From contig JAIORR010000120.1 of the NCBI GenBank assembly GCA_021108055.1, forward strand, positions 1 through 15,162: 15,162 nt of DNA, in the 5' to 3' direction. The DNA is from Candidatus Cloacimonadota bacterium. Lineage in GTDB: Bacteria > Cloacimonadota > Cloacimonadia > Cloacimonadales > TCS61. Under the pieces are notes generated by a model that was not told the origin of the DNA, searched no databases, and saw only the letters and a program-made list of their open reading frames with translations. Shown one piece after another: positions 1-7,018 of the stretch (position 1 is the stretch's first letter; every line of letters begins with the position of its first letter). The translations under genes and the position numbers were made by a program.

Positions 1-22
1 GGATTCCCGATTGCTCGGGATT
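1..22. repeat. ATTCCC-type hairpin at window edge
   Basis: ATTCCCGA (3-10), loop TTGC (11-14), TCGGGATT (15-22): an 8-base inverted pair with one mismatch, with a perfect 6-bp core at 5-10 / 15-20. It abuts and slightly overlaps the stop codon of the leftward aldehyde dehydrogenase, so it could fold at the end of that transcript. It has the same plan as the hairpin at 1414-1434 on the other side of the gene. The element may extend beyond the window. Confidence 0.5.
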
Positions 23-1385
23 ATTTCACACACACCGTTTTAATATTCACAAATTCCTTTATTCCGTAATGCGAAAGCTCTCTGCCAAAACCGCTTTCCT
101 TTATCCCGCCAAAAGGCAACCTGGGATCGGATTTAACAAAATCATTAACAAAGCAGCAACCGGCATCCAGAAGATTGGCAGCGATATATTTTCCTTTCTC
201 GATGTTGGAAGTGAATACGGAAGCCCCCAGACCGAATATTGTATCATTAGCAATTTTTATTGCTTCGTTCTCATCTTTTGCAGGAATGATGGCAGCAACA
301 GGTCCGAAAAGTTCTTCATCATAAGCCGGCATTCCTTTGATTATATCGGTTAAAATAGTAGCAGGATAGAATGCTCCCTCCATTTTGGGAATATATCCAC
401 CGGTTAAACATTTGGCTCCCTTATTAATGCTTTTAATAACTTGCTCGTGAAGTTCATCTCTAAGGTCGGTTCTTGCCATGGGACCGATGGTTGTTTCGGG
501 TGAAAACGGATCACCCATAATTTGATTTTCCATTTTTTCCAGAAAAAGTTTTTCAAATTTTTCTCGAACAGCATCCACAACAATAAATCTTTTAGCCGCA
601 ATACAGCTTTGACCTGAATTTATCAATTTACTGGTAACGCATTTTTCTACTGCCATCTCTATATCGGCATCTTCGAGAATAATATAAGGATCGCTGCCGC
701 CAAGTTCCAGAACACATTTTTTTATCATTTCACCGGCTTTAGTGGCAACTGCTCTACCTGCCGGAGTACTGCCGGTAAGTGTAACTGCTTTAACATGTGG
801 ATGTTCAATGACAGCAGAAACCTGTTTGCTCCCAATTAATAATGTCTGAAAAACATTCTTCGGGAAACCAGCTTCCAGGAATATCTCTTCGATTTCCAGG
901 GCACAGCCGGGAACGTTGGATGCATGTTTGAGAAGACAAATGTTGCCAGCCATCAGAGCAGGTGCTGCGAATCGGAAGACCTGCCAGAAAGGAAAATTCC
1001 ACGGCATCACCGCCAGCACAACACCGACAGGATTAAACGTAACAAAACTGCTGCTCATTTCTGTTTTGATCTCTTCCGGCGAAAGGAATTTTTCTGCATT
1101 TTCTGCATAAAACCTGCAGACCCATCCGCATTTTTCTGATTCCGATTTTCCACTTCGCAGGAGCTTTCCCATTTCTGTTGTCATCAATTGAGCATATCCG
1201 TCTGATCTTTCCTGCAGGATATCGGCAGCTTTTATCATCAATCCTGCACGAAATTCAAAACTGGTTTCTTTCCACTTCCGGAAAGCAATATGTGCATTTT
1301 CTATTTTGCTTTTTACTTCCTCTGGAGTTAGTTCTTTGTATTCTTTAATTTTTTTATTATTGTACGGGTTTATTGAAATGATCAT
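21..1385 (-). CDS. NAD(P)-dependent aldehyde dehydrogenase (succinate-semialdehyde dehydrogenase-like)
   Basis: A 454-residue member of the aldehyde dehydrogenase superfamily, which oxidises an aldehyde to the acid with NAD+ or NADP+ in the cytoplasm. All expected landmarks are present: PWNFPFWQ with the oxyanion Asn130, Lys154 in LLKHAS, the GST motif near 205, the general base Glu227 in LELGG, the catalytic Cys261 in GQSCIAAKR, ELFGPV at 359-363, and the C-terminal PFGGIKESGFGRE. The short length and GQSCIAAKR suggest the succinate-semialdehyde dehydrogenase (Sad/YneI, GabD-like) branch, but substrate and cofactor cannot be read from sequence. The start is well fixed by AGGAGGT at 1391-1397. 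It lies 95 bases after the permease gene, separated by a hairpin element, so it may be the last gene of the run or be transcribed alone. Confidence 0.93.
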   Translation of the reverse strand: MIISINPYNNKKIKEYKELTPEEVKSKIENAHIAFRKWKETSFEFRAGLMIKAADILQERSDGYAQLMTTEMGKLLRSGKSESEKCGWVCRFYAENAEKFLSPEEIKTEMSSSFVTFNPVGVVLAVMPWNFPFWQVFRFAAPALMAGNICLLKHASNVPGCALEIEEIFLEAGFPKNVFQTLLIGSKQVSAVIEHPHVKAVTLTGSTPAGRAVATKAGEMIKKCVLELGGSDPYIILEDADIEMAVEKCVTSKLINSGQSCIAAKRFIVVDAVREKFEKLFLEKMENQIMGDPFSPETTIGPMARTDLRDELHEQVIKSINKGAKCLTGGYIPKMEGAFYPATILTDIIKGMPAYDEELFGPVAAIIPAKDENEAIKIANDTIFGLGASVFTSNIEKGKYIAANLLDAGCCFVNDFVKSDPRLPFGGIKESGFGRELSHYGIKEFVNIKTVCVK

Positions 1386-1390
1386 AGATT

Positions 1391-1397
1391 ACCTCCT
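1391..1397 (-). promoter_or_regulatory. Strong ribosome binding site of aldehyde dehydrogenase
   Basis: On the minus strand AGGAGGT lies 5 bases before the ATG at 1383-1385. It is much stronger than the sites of the three genes upstream in the same direction, which suggests this gene is translated independently of them. Confidence 0.8.
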
Positions 1398-1409
1398 GTT
1401 CAATTTAAT

Positions 1410-1480
1410 TGTCATTCCCAACTGGATTGGGAATCTATTTCCTTTTATTTTTGTGGATTCCAGTTTTCACGGGAATGACA
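1410..1480. repeat. Nested inverted-repeat element between permease and aldehyde dehydrogenase
   Basis: Outer arms TGTCATTCCC (1410-1419) and GGGAATGACA (1471-1480) are perfect 10-base inverted repeats with 51 bases between them. A second perfect hairpin, ATTCCCAA (1414-1421), loop CTGGA, TTGGGAAT (1427-1434), uses part of the left arm, so the two folds exclude each other. The right arm ends one base before the permease stop codon. It looks like a dispersed palindromic intergenic element. It could also attenuate or process the transcript between the permease and the dehydrogenase. Confidence 0.7.
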
Positions 1481-2362
1481 TTACTCTAAATGCACCTTAT
1501 TTCTTTCCTGGAAAACAATTCCGATTACAATTAGAATCAATCCGATAATAGAAGAAAAAACGATCCTTTCCCTGATTACAAAATTAATAAATATAAGCGA
1601 TAAAAATGGTGTGAGATATATCAGGTTATTCACTTGAACTGTAGTGCAGGACAGCTTAAGTGCTTTCAACCAGAAAATAAAAGTGATTCCCATTTCGAAA
1701 AGACCAATGTAAACTGCACCTGCCAGCCCTTTCCAATTTGGTAGAAGAGGATCTTTTAGGAAGAGAATAAACGTGAAAATAAAACCAAAACCGAAACTGA
1801 GAAAAAGTTTAGCGATTTCATCTCTTTTATCCTTTATATTAAAAATAAAAAACAGTGCCCACACCACTGCACTTGAAAGTGCCAGTATCACTCCGTATGG
1901 GTTTTCAAATTTCAGGTTTAGCAGATTTCCGTGTGTAGAAATCACTATCACACCCACAAAACTGATGAAAATAGCTCCAATACTTTTTATAGATATTTTC
2001 TGTTTCAACAGGGGAATGGAAAGTATCACGATCATAATGGGCCAGATGAAATTGAGAGGTTGAGCTTCCTGTGCGGGAAGAAGAGTGTACGCCTTAAAAA
2101 GAATAATGTAATAAATGAAAGGATTCAGCATTCCCAGAATGGCAGAATGCAGGTAATCTCTAACAGAAAAGGAAGTTAGAAGTTTTATCTTACCCTGGAA
2201 CAGCATAATAATGAATGATGCCATTGCTGCTGTTAAAGAAGAGAAAAACAGTAATTGAATGATTGTTAGATATCGCAATGTGATCTTGAATGCAGAAGCG
2301 GCAGTGGACCATAATAATACAGAAAGAATTGCGTAAAGGTAAGCCTGTTTCTGCTTTTTCAT
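1481..2362 (-). CDS. EamA/DMT-family permease
   Basis: A 293-residue integral membrane protein of the drug/metabolite transporter superfamily, EamA type, which exports small metabolites or amino acids across the inner membrane. It has about ten hydrophobic segments arranged as two repeated EamA halves (about 8-142 and 155-285). The first half opens with the typical LLWSTAASAFK. Each half ends with the family pattern of a proline-containing helix followed by a helix and charged residues (near 102-122 and 251-265). The cargo cannot be inferred. The ATG is only 2 bases after the stop of the CDF transporter gene and has no Shine-Dalgarno sequence before it, so it is probably translated by coupling. 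An upstream start would enter the CDF gene, so this start is preferred. Confidence 0.88.
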   Translation of the reverse strand: MKKQKQAYLYAILSVLLWSTAASAFKITLRYLTIIQLLFFSSLTAAMASFIIMLFQGKIKLLTSFSVRDYLHSAILGMLNPFIYYIILFKAYTLLPAQEAQPLNFIWPIMIVILSIPLLKQKISIKSIGAIFISFVGVIVISTHGNLLNLKFENPYGVILALSSAVVWALFFIFNIKDKRDEIAKLFLSFGFGFIFTFILFLKDPLLPNWKGLAGAVYIGLFEMGITFIFWLKALKLSCTTVQVNNLIYLTPFLSLIFINFVIRERIVFSSIIGLILIVIGIVFQERNKVHLE

Positions 2363-2364
2363 TT

Positions 2365-3225
2365 TTATTTTAATGGTTCGATATGAATTGTAGATTCTAT
2401 TTTGAGTTCGGAACGAATAAGAGATTCCATTTCATCTGCTATCTTATGAGCTTCTTTCAGCTTCATTTTGGGTGGAAGCTCGATGTGGAATGTGATCTCT
2501 TTGTGGTCACCATAATTATGGATATGAAGATGATGTAAATGAATGGGTAAATTTATTCTAGATTTTAAAAGTTCCACAATTGTATCCATCAATTCCTTAT
2601 CCGGTTTCTCTCCGATCAAGGAACTAACCGAACCTTTGAGAATTTCAAATGAAGTATGGAATATCAAAATGGACATAATTAGTCCCAGGGCACTGTCTGC
2701 CCACCAATAGAACTTACCAAGAAAGATACCGAACAGGATAACCAGCGATGAAAACGAATCTGTTCGATGATGCCAGCCGTCTGCTATCAGCAATTTCGAT
2801 CCGGTTTTTTTGCCGCCCCATATTGCGAATCGAGCCATTAACTCTTTTACCACAACAGAAATTGCAGTGATGATTATTGCCGGTTTACCAAAAGATGCAG
2901 CTTGATGAGAACAGAATTTTCTAATGGATTCAATAAGGAAATTTCCACCTACAATGGCAAGAATTATGCCGATGATAACAGTGGCAATGATCTCTGCTCG
3001 ACCATGGCCAAAAGGATGTTCTTTATCGGCAGGTTTATTTGATATTTTAAAACCGATCAGTAGGATTATGGAAGAGAATGAATCTGAAAGAGTGTGCCAG
3101 GCATCCGCAATGATGGCAACGGAAGAAGACATTATTCCAACCCAGTATTTTAGTCCAAAAAGGATGATGTTCAGAAATATCGAAATTATAGCTTCGATGT
3201 AACCTATAGACGTTTTTCTTTTCAT
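2365..3225 (-). CDS. Cation diffusion facilitator (CDF) metal exporter
   Basis: A 286-residue CDF-family divalent-metal/proton antiporter in the inner membrane. TM2 carries H44-x3-D48 (in DAWHTLSD) and TM5 carries H152-x3-D156 (in DGWHHRTD). This His/Asp site is the pattern usual for zinc-type CDF proteins. HPFGHGRAE at 70-78 is the conserved loop before TM3. The cytoplasmic C-terminal domain (about 205-286) contains a cluster of histidines at 229-241 and HIE at 281-283, which would bind regulatory metal ions. Zn2+ is the likeliest substrate; Fe2+, Mn2+, Co2+ or Cd2+ remain possible. It starts 4 bases after the phosphodiesterase stop with no clear ribosome site, so it is part of the same transcript and probably coupled. 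Confidence 0.93.
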   Translation of the reverse strand: MKRKTSIGYIEAIISIFLNIILFGLKYWVGIMSSSVAIIADAWHTLSDSFSSIILLIGFKISNKPADKEHPFGHGRAEIIATVIIGIILAIVGGNFLIESIRKFCSHQAASFGKPAIIITAISVVVKELMARFAIWGGKKTGSKLLIADGWHHRTDSFSSLVILFGIFLGKFYWWADSALGLIMSILIFHTSFEILKGSVSSLIGEKPDKELMDTIVELLKSRINLPIHLHHLHIHNYGDHKEITFHIELPPKMKLKEAHKIADEMESLIRSELKIESTIHIEPLK

Positions 3226-3229
3226 GAGC

Positions 3230-4438
3230 TTAGAGGTCGATTTTTATTAATGGGATCAACATTTCATCTTCCGTAAGCCCGGCGTGATGTGCCAGAAATT
3301 CTTTTTTCCATTTTCCGTTCTGCATATAGATGGATTTCATAGCAGCGGTAGAAATTGCAATTGCCAGGTAATCTCCCAGGAAATCATCGATCTTGGGATG
3401 CATTATGCCATTGCCCAGATAACCTTTGGCAATGAATTCTTGTCTCGTCAGGAAGATATAATCATCTTTATATTTTTTTATAACTTCCTTAAACTTATCC
3501 ATCTTATGTGGTTTCACAAAGAAGCTGATAAATCTGGGTTCAGGGAAAGTGGGCATGTATAAACAATCGAACAGTTCTTTATCTTCATTTACATAATGAT
3601 ATTGTTGTATATCCAAAAGTCCATGATCGGCTGTAACGAAAATGGTTGTGTTTGTTCCTTTTAATTGCTCTGCAAATTTTTCTAATAATCTATCAACATT
3701 ACTTATATATTTTTTTACTTTTTTAGAATCAGTTCCAAAAAGGTGTTCCAGTTTATCCGGTGAAGAAGAGTAAGCATAAATGAATTTCTTCCGGTTTTTA
3801 TTTTTCAGAATGGTTTTCTTGATATTGCGAAATAAATGCTTTGTTTTTTTGTAAGGAATAATAGAAGTAGAACCGGAATCCTTGATAGAATATAAACTTT
3901 TGCTGATCTTTTTCATCGTAATAGCATAAAGTGCTGTATCCGGTGATTTGAAATTGATCAATTCAAAGATATTTTCTGCTCCCAGATAATCACTCAAATT
4001 ATATTTTTTTGCATCCTGCTTGCTGCCGGTTATCGAATCCCAGTTGGGAAGAAAATCTATATTTTTTGCAAACTCTTTGAAATATAAAGTCCAGCCAATT
4101 GCTCCGTGTTCCCAGGGAGTCCTGCCCGTTAAAAGAGAAGTTATTGCAGCACTGGTGGTACTGGGAAATACAGAAGTAAGTTTGTCTTCAAGATGAGAAA
4201 ACATAAATTTAGCAGAATCTTGTGCACATTGCAACAGCAGATTATATCCCAATCCATCCAGAATAATAAGAACAATATTTTGTTTTGCTTTTAATTTTTC
4301 CACATCTATGTTAGTTAAAACAGGGTGGAAAGGCTTAACATTGTAAGTTTGTAAAATTGTAGAAGCCAGGTTAACGATGCTTTTCTTATAATTCGGGAAA
4401 ATAATATTTTCCTTACTTGAATTATTTGATCTATTCAT
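3230..4438 (-). CDS. Alkaline-phosphatase-fold phosphodiesterase / nucleotide pyrophosphatase-like protein
   Basis: A 402-residue hydrolase of the type I phosphodiesterase / nucleotide pyrophosphatase branch of the alkaline phosphatase superfamily, which uses two metal ions, usually zinc. The full metal set is visible: Asp61 in IILDGLGYN, a Thr/Ser nucleophile within FPSTTS (92-96, probably Thr94), Asp228 and His232 in the SPDKLEHLFG block, Asp271-His272 in VTADHGLLD, and His385 in LAHHAGLTEDE. There is no signal peptide or membrane segment, so it is probably cytoplasmic, unlike many relatives. The substrate is unknown. It lies 20 bases after the anchored hypothetical and 4 bases before the CDF gene. 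Its ATG lacks a good Shine-Dalgarno sequence. A functional link to the metal exporter is possible but only inferred from position. Confidence 0.88.
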   Translation of the reverse strand: MNRSNNSSKENIIFPNYKKSIVNLASTILQTYNVKPFHPVLTNIDVEKLKAKQNIVLIILDGLGYNLLLQCAQDSAKFMFSHLEDKLTSVFPSTTSAAITSLLTGRTPWEHGAIGWTLYFKEFAKNIDFLPNWDSITGSKQDAKKYNLSDYLGAENIFELINFKSPDTALYAITMKKISKSLYSIKDSGSTSIIPYKKTKHLFRNIKKTILKNKNRKKFIYAYSSSPDKLEHLFGTDSKKVKKYISNVDRLLEKFAEQLKGTNTTIFVTADHGLLDIQQYHYVNEDKELFDCLYMPTFPEPRFISFFVKPHKMDKFKEVIKKYKDDYIFLTRQEFIAKGYLGNGIMHPKIDDFLGDYLAIAISTAAMKSIYMQNGKWKKEFLAHHAGLTEDEMLIPLIKIDL

Positions 4439-4458
4439 TTCTATTATTTGAATGAAAG

Positions 4459-5106
4459 TTATTTATATACCTTTGTTCCAACTTTTAATTTCTTTACATA
4501 CATCACTTCACATGAACGACTGCCAGTATCAAGTCGGGATAAGCTTGAATGCCACGCTGCTTTTGCTCCTTTATACTTACCAATAACATTGACAAGATAG
4601 CCGTCAAGTTCGATCAGGTCTGATTTTTTTACAAATATCAAGGCTTTTGCAATGTTCTCTGTGGCAGGTATTATATGATGATTTGATGAATGTGATGCGA
4701 CATAATTCATACTGAGAGGTTGTGAGTTTTGTGATTTGTATCTAAATGAGTACCATCTTGTTATTTGACGGAATTTGAATTCATTGAACATTTCCGGCTT
4801 CGAGATGTCACCCCAGCCGAGAACCAGATCGAGAGGAGATATTTTTGAAGCCCATCCGTCTTGATATTTTTTTCTATGCAGTATCCTGGCAGAAATAATA
4901 TATTTTGCCTGTGGAAAAAGCTTTAATTCAAGATCTTTCTTGTTAATAATAATAGCTTCCGGATTGATGAGAGGTGCTTGATATGGTTCTTTATAGGCTT
5001 CTATTTCTTTTGTATCATATTTACTTACTTTCGGTTTATTATACAAATAATAACCAGCTCCAAACACCATAAAAATGAGTAGAATTATTATAAATGGTTT
5101 TATCAT
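4459..5106 (-). CDS. Membrane-anchored conserved protein of unknown function
   Basis: A 215-residue protein with one N-terminal hydrophobic segment (about 3-22), followed by a soluble domain that probably faces the periplasm. I cannot assign a function. It has the look of a real conserved family: WASKISPLDLVLGWGD (85-100), RWYSFRY (117-123), SHSSNHHIIPA (138-148), GYLV (169-172) and WHSSLSRLDTGSRSCE (185-200). From memory, blocks of this form (ISPxDxxLGWG, SHSxNxHxIPA, TGxxSCE) occur in uncharacterised proteins of many bacteria. The ATG is preceded by AAGGAAG at a suitable distance. It sits between the acyl-CoA synthetase (20-base gap) and the phosphodiesterase (20-base gap) in one transcript. 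The single Cys199 is within the last conserved block. Confidence 0.85.
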   Translation of the reverse strand: MIKPFIIILLIFMVFGAGYYLYNKPKVSKYDTKEIEAYKEPYQAPLINPEAIIINKKDLELKLFPQAKYIISARILHRKKYQDGWASKISPLDLVLGWGDISKPEMFNEFKFRQITRWYSFRYKSQNSQPLSMNYVASHSSNHHIIPATENIAKALIFVKKSDLIELDGYLVNVIGKYKGAKAAWHSSLSRLDTGSRSCEVMYVKKLKVGTKVYK

Positions 5107-5126
5107 TCTATCTTCCTTCCTTTCTT

Positions 5127-6779
5127 TTATGTTGCATAAAGAAAACGCTTTATGCTTTTTTTGGGAGTTTTTTCAAATTCTTCAGGATATATCTCGATCC
5201 TTGTAATATTCATATATCCCGGAAGGTGTAAATTCAATTGCTTCCTGTTATCCGTCATAATGTTTACCAGTTCCCGCTCACTGACCTTATTAGTATCTAC
5301 AGCTTCCATATCAGGATAAACTAATGCAATAAGCTTTCCATCTTTTTCAATTATTATCGATTCCATAACAAATGGCATATTATTTAGCTTTGCTTCGATC
5401 TCTTCCGGATAGATGTTTTTGCCGGAAGGACCAAGTATCATACTTTTGCATCTTCCTTTTATAAATATAAAATTCTCCTTATCGATTACGCCCAGATCTC
5501 CCGTGTGAAGCCATCCGTCTGTATCCAGAGCTTCTTTCGACGCATCTTCATATTTATAATATCCACACATCACATTCTCGCCGCGAACCAGTATTTCACC
5601 AACTTCGTTATACGGGTCTTTGGAATCAATTTTCACTTCCATCGTATCGACTATCTGTCCGGTGGAAGCTTTTTTGAAATCTTTACAGGAAGTATAACTG
5701 ATAAGCGGAGCACATTCCGTCATTCCATAACCCACAGTATATCGAAATCCGATATTACGCAGGAATTGCTCGACTTCTTCGTTCAAAGCAGCACCACCGA
5801 TAACGATCTCGCGGAAATTCCCTCCGAATACTTCTGTGAGCTTCGCATTAACTTTTTTATATATCACTTTTCTCATAAAGGGAATTTTCAGGAGTATTTT
5901 CATGGAACCTTTTTCCAATGTCGGCTTAACCTGTTTTTTATAGATCTTTTCGATTACCAGCGGAACAGAAAGGATCAATCTGGGATGTATTTCGTCGAAG
6001 GCTTTAATGAGAACTTTGGGTGAAGGTATCTTTCCCAGAAACGTGATATGACAACCGCAGGTAACGGGGAAGAGGAACTCGAACACACAACCGAATACAT
6101 GTGCAACCGGCAGAAAGGAAACGATAGTCTCTCCGGGCTGGAGCGGCATATGTTCTTGAGCAAAAACTATATTTGCTGCAAGATTGTTATGAAGAAGCAT
6201 CACACCCTTGGAGAAACCGGTAGTACCGGAAGTATAAATGATAGATACCAGTTCACTGTTATTCACTTCATCGAATTCAAGTTTTTCTGCAGTTAATTTT
6301 CCATCATATTTTTCAAGGTAGGATTTTTCGGTTTTTTCTATAATAATATTCAGGTTCTTTTTATTACTATGCAGAACAGATAGATCGGTAAGTGAAAAAA
6401 TTGCCGGTAGATTTGGCATACTGGTTTCATCCAGGTTTTCAAAGATAGTATCGGCAGCAAAGAAGAGAACAGAATCCGAATGATTGACGATATGATGAAT
6501 ATCCGCCGGTTTGAAATCGGGCAGGATAGGAACGATAACCGCTCCATATGTTACAACAGATAAATAGACGATAGCCCAGTTAGTAGAATTTATTCCGATC
6601 ACAGATATTTTATCACCACGCTTTATTCCCATATTCCGGAAAAGATGATGCAGAAATACAATTTTATCGGCAACATCACTGTATTTATATGTTTCTCCTT
6701 TATAATTGGAAAATGCAGGAAGGTCCCAGTTTTTACGGATCGTTTCTTCAAACATCTTAACAAGATTTCTTTTCATCAT
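5127..6779 (-). CDS. AMP-forming long-chain acyl-CoA synthetase
   Basis: A 550-residue member of the ANL adenylate-forming family. It activates a carboxylic acid, probably a fatty acid, with ATP to acyl-AMP and then acyl-CoA. Motifs: the P-loop YTSGTTGFSKG at 182-192, YGMTECAP at 351-358, GWLHTGDLG with ATP-ribose-binding Asp428, the hinge region KGRCKSMI at 441-448, GPSGKNIYPEEIE at 450-462, and the catalytic lysine near 540-541 in EKTPKKSIKRF. The long-chain (FadD/FAA-like) assignment rests on overall pattern; chain length is not certain. There is no membrane segment. The start is supported by AAGGAG at 6787-6792, 7 bases before the first of two adjacent ATG codons. It is the first gene of the closely spaced run down to 1481. 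Confidence 0.92.
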   Translation of the reverse strand: MMKRNLVKMFEETIRKNWDLPAFSNYKGETYKYSDVADKIVFLHHLFRNMGIKRGDKISVIGINSTNWAIVYLSVVTYGAVIVPILPDFKPADIHHIVNHSDSVLFFAADTIFENLDETSMPNLPAIFSLTDLSVLHSNKKNLNIIIEKTEKSYLEKYDGKLTAEKLEFDEVNNSELVSIIYTSGTTGFSKGVMLLHNNLAANIVFAQEHMPLQPGETIVSFLPVAHVFGCVFEFLFPVTCGCHITFLGKIPSPKVLIKAFDEIHPRLILSVPLVIEKIYKKQVKPTLEKGSMKILLKIPFMRKVIYKKVNAKLTEVFGGNFREIVIGGAALNEEVEQFLRNIGFRYTVGYGMTECAPLISYTSCKDFKKASTGQIVDTMEVKIDSKDPYNEVGEILVRGENVMCGYYKYEDASKEALDTDGWLHTGDLGVIDKENFIFIKGRCKSMILGPSGKNIYPEEIEAKLNNMPFVMESIIIEKDGKLIALVYPDMEAVDTNKVSERELVNIMTDNRKQLNLHLPGYMNITRIEIYPEEFEKTPKKSIKRFLYAT

Positions 6780-6786
6780 GATAGAA

Positions 6787-6792
6787 CTCCTT
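6787..6792 (-). promoter_or_regulatory. Ribosome binding site of acyl-CoA synthetase
   Basis: Minus-strand AAGGAG lies 7 bases before the first ATG (6777-6779) and 10 before the next in-frame ATG (6774-6776). This favours the first. Confidence 0.7.
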
Positions 6793-6871
6793 ATTCCTTG
6801 ATACTAAAGGATTCTGCATAATAAGAAATGACTGTCTTTCCGTTAATTGCCGAATACTGTCCGGAGAATAA

Positions 6872-6887
6872 TCCGGCAGTTGCCGGA
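6872..6887 (-). terminator. Possible terminator or structured leader upstream of acyl-CoA synthetase
   Basis: TCCGGC (6872-6877), AGTT, GCCGGA (6882-6887) is a perfect GC-rich 6-bp stem with a tetraloop. On the minus strand it is followed by TTATTCT, a poor but T-rich tail, so it could end the transcript of the repeat lipoprotein, whose stop is about 120 bases upstream. A second possible pairing of CTGTTCCGG with CCGGACAG spans the same bases, so a regulatory leader is an alternative. Confidence 0.35.
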
Positions 6888-6955
6888 ACAGGATTACAAA
6901 AACACTCTATTTTGCAGAATTCATATATGATACTATCAAAAAAACTATTTGCAAA

Positions 6956-6982
6956 AGTATAAAACAGCAATAATCTTTGCAA
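6956..6982 (-). promoter_or_regulatory. Candidate promoter for the acyl-CoA synthetase run
   Basis: On the minus strand TTGCAA (6977-6982) and TATACT (6956-6961) are separated by 15 bases: a good -10 match with a partial -35 and slightly short spacing. It points toward the acyl-CoA synthetase gene. The hairpin at 6872-6887 would then lie in the leader. Any AT-rich gap can give such a match by chance. Confidence 0.3.
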
Positions 6983-7018
6983 GTTTAAAATTCATTTAAG
7001 CTCATATTATTTTAAACT
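6982..7018. repeat. AT-rich perfect inverted repeat over a stop codon
   Basis: AGTTTAAAAT (6982-6991) and ATTTTAAACT (7009-7018) are perfect 10-base inverted repeats with 17 bases between them. The pair spans the stop codon (7007-7009) of the repeat lipoprotein. The stem has only one G/C pair, so it is a weak terminator candidate and might instead be a protein-binding site. Confidence 0.4.

Noticed and set aside
5505..6023. A 172-residue rightward open frame opposite the acyl-CoA synthetase
   Set aside because: It lies antisense inside a clear gene and its composition looks like the mirror of the real frame. No ribosome site or family motif is seen.
6791..6982. A small leftward protein of about 63 residues in the gap before the acyl-CoA synthetase
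   Set aside because: It has no ribosome site, its composition is not protein-like, and it overlaps a hairpin and a promoter candidate.
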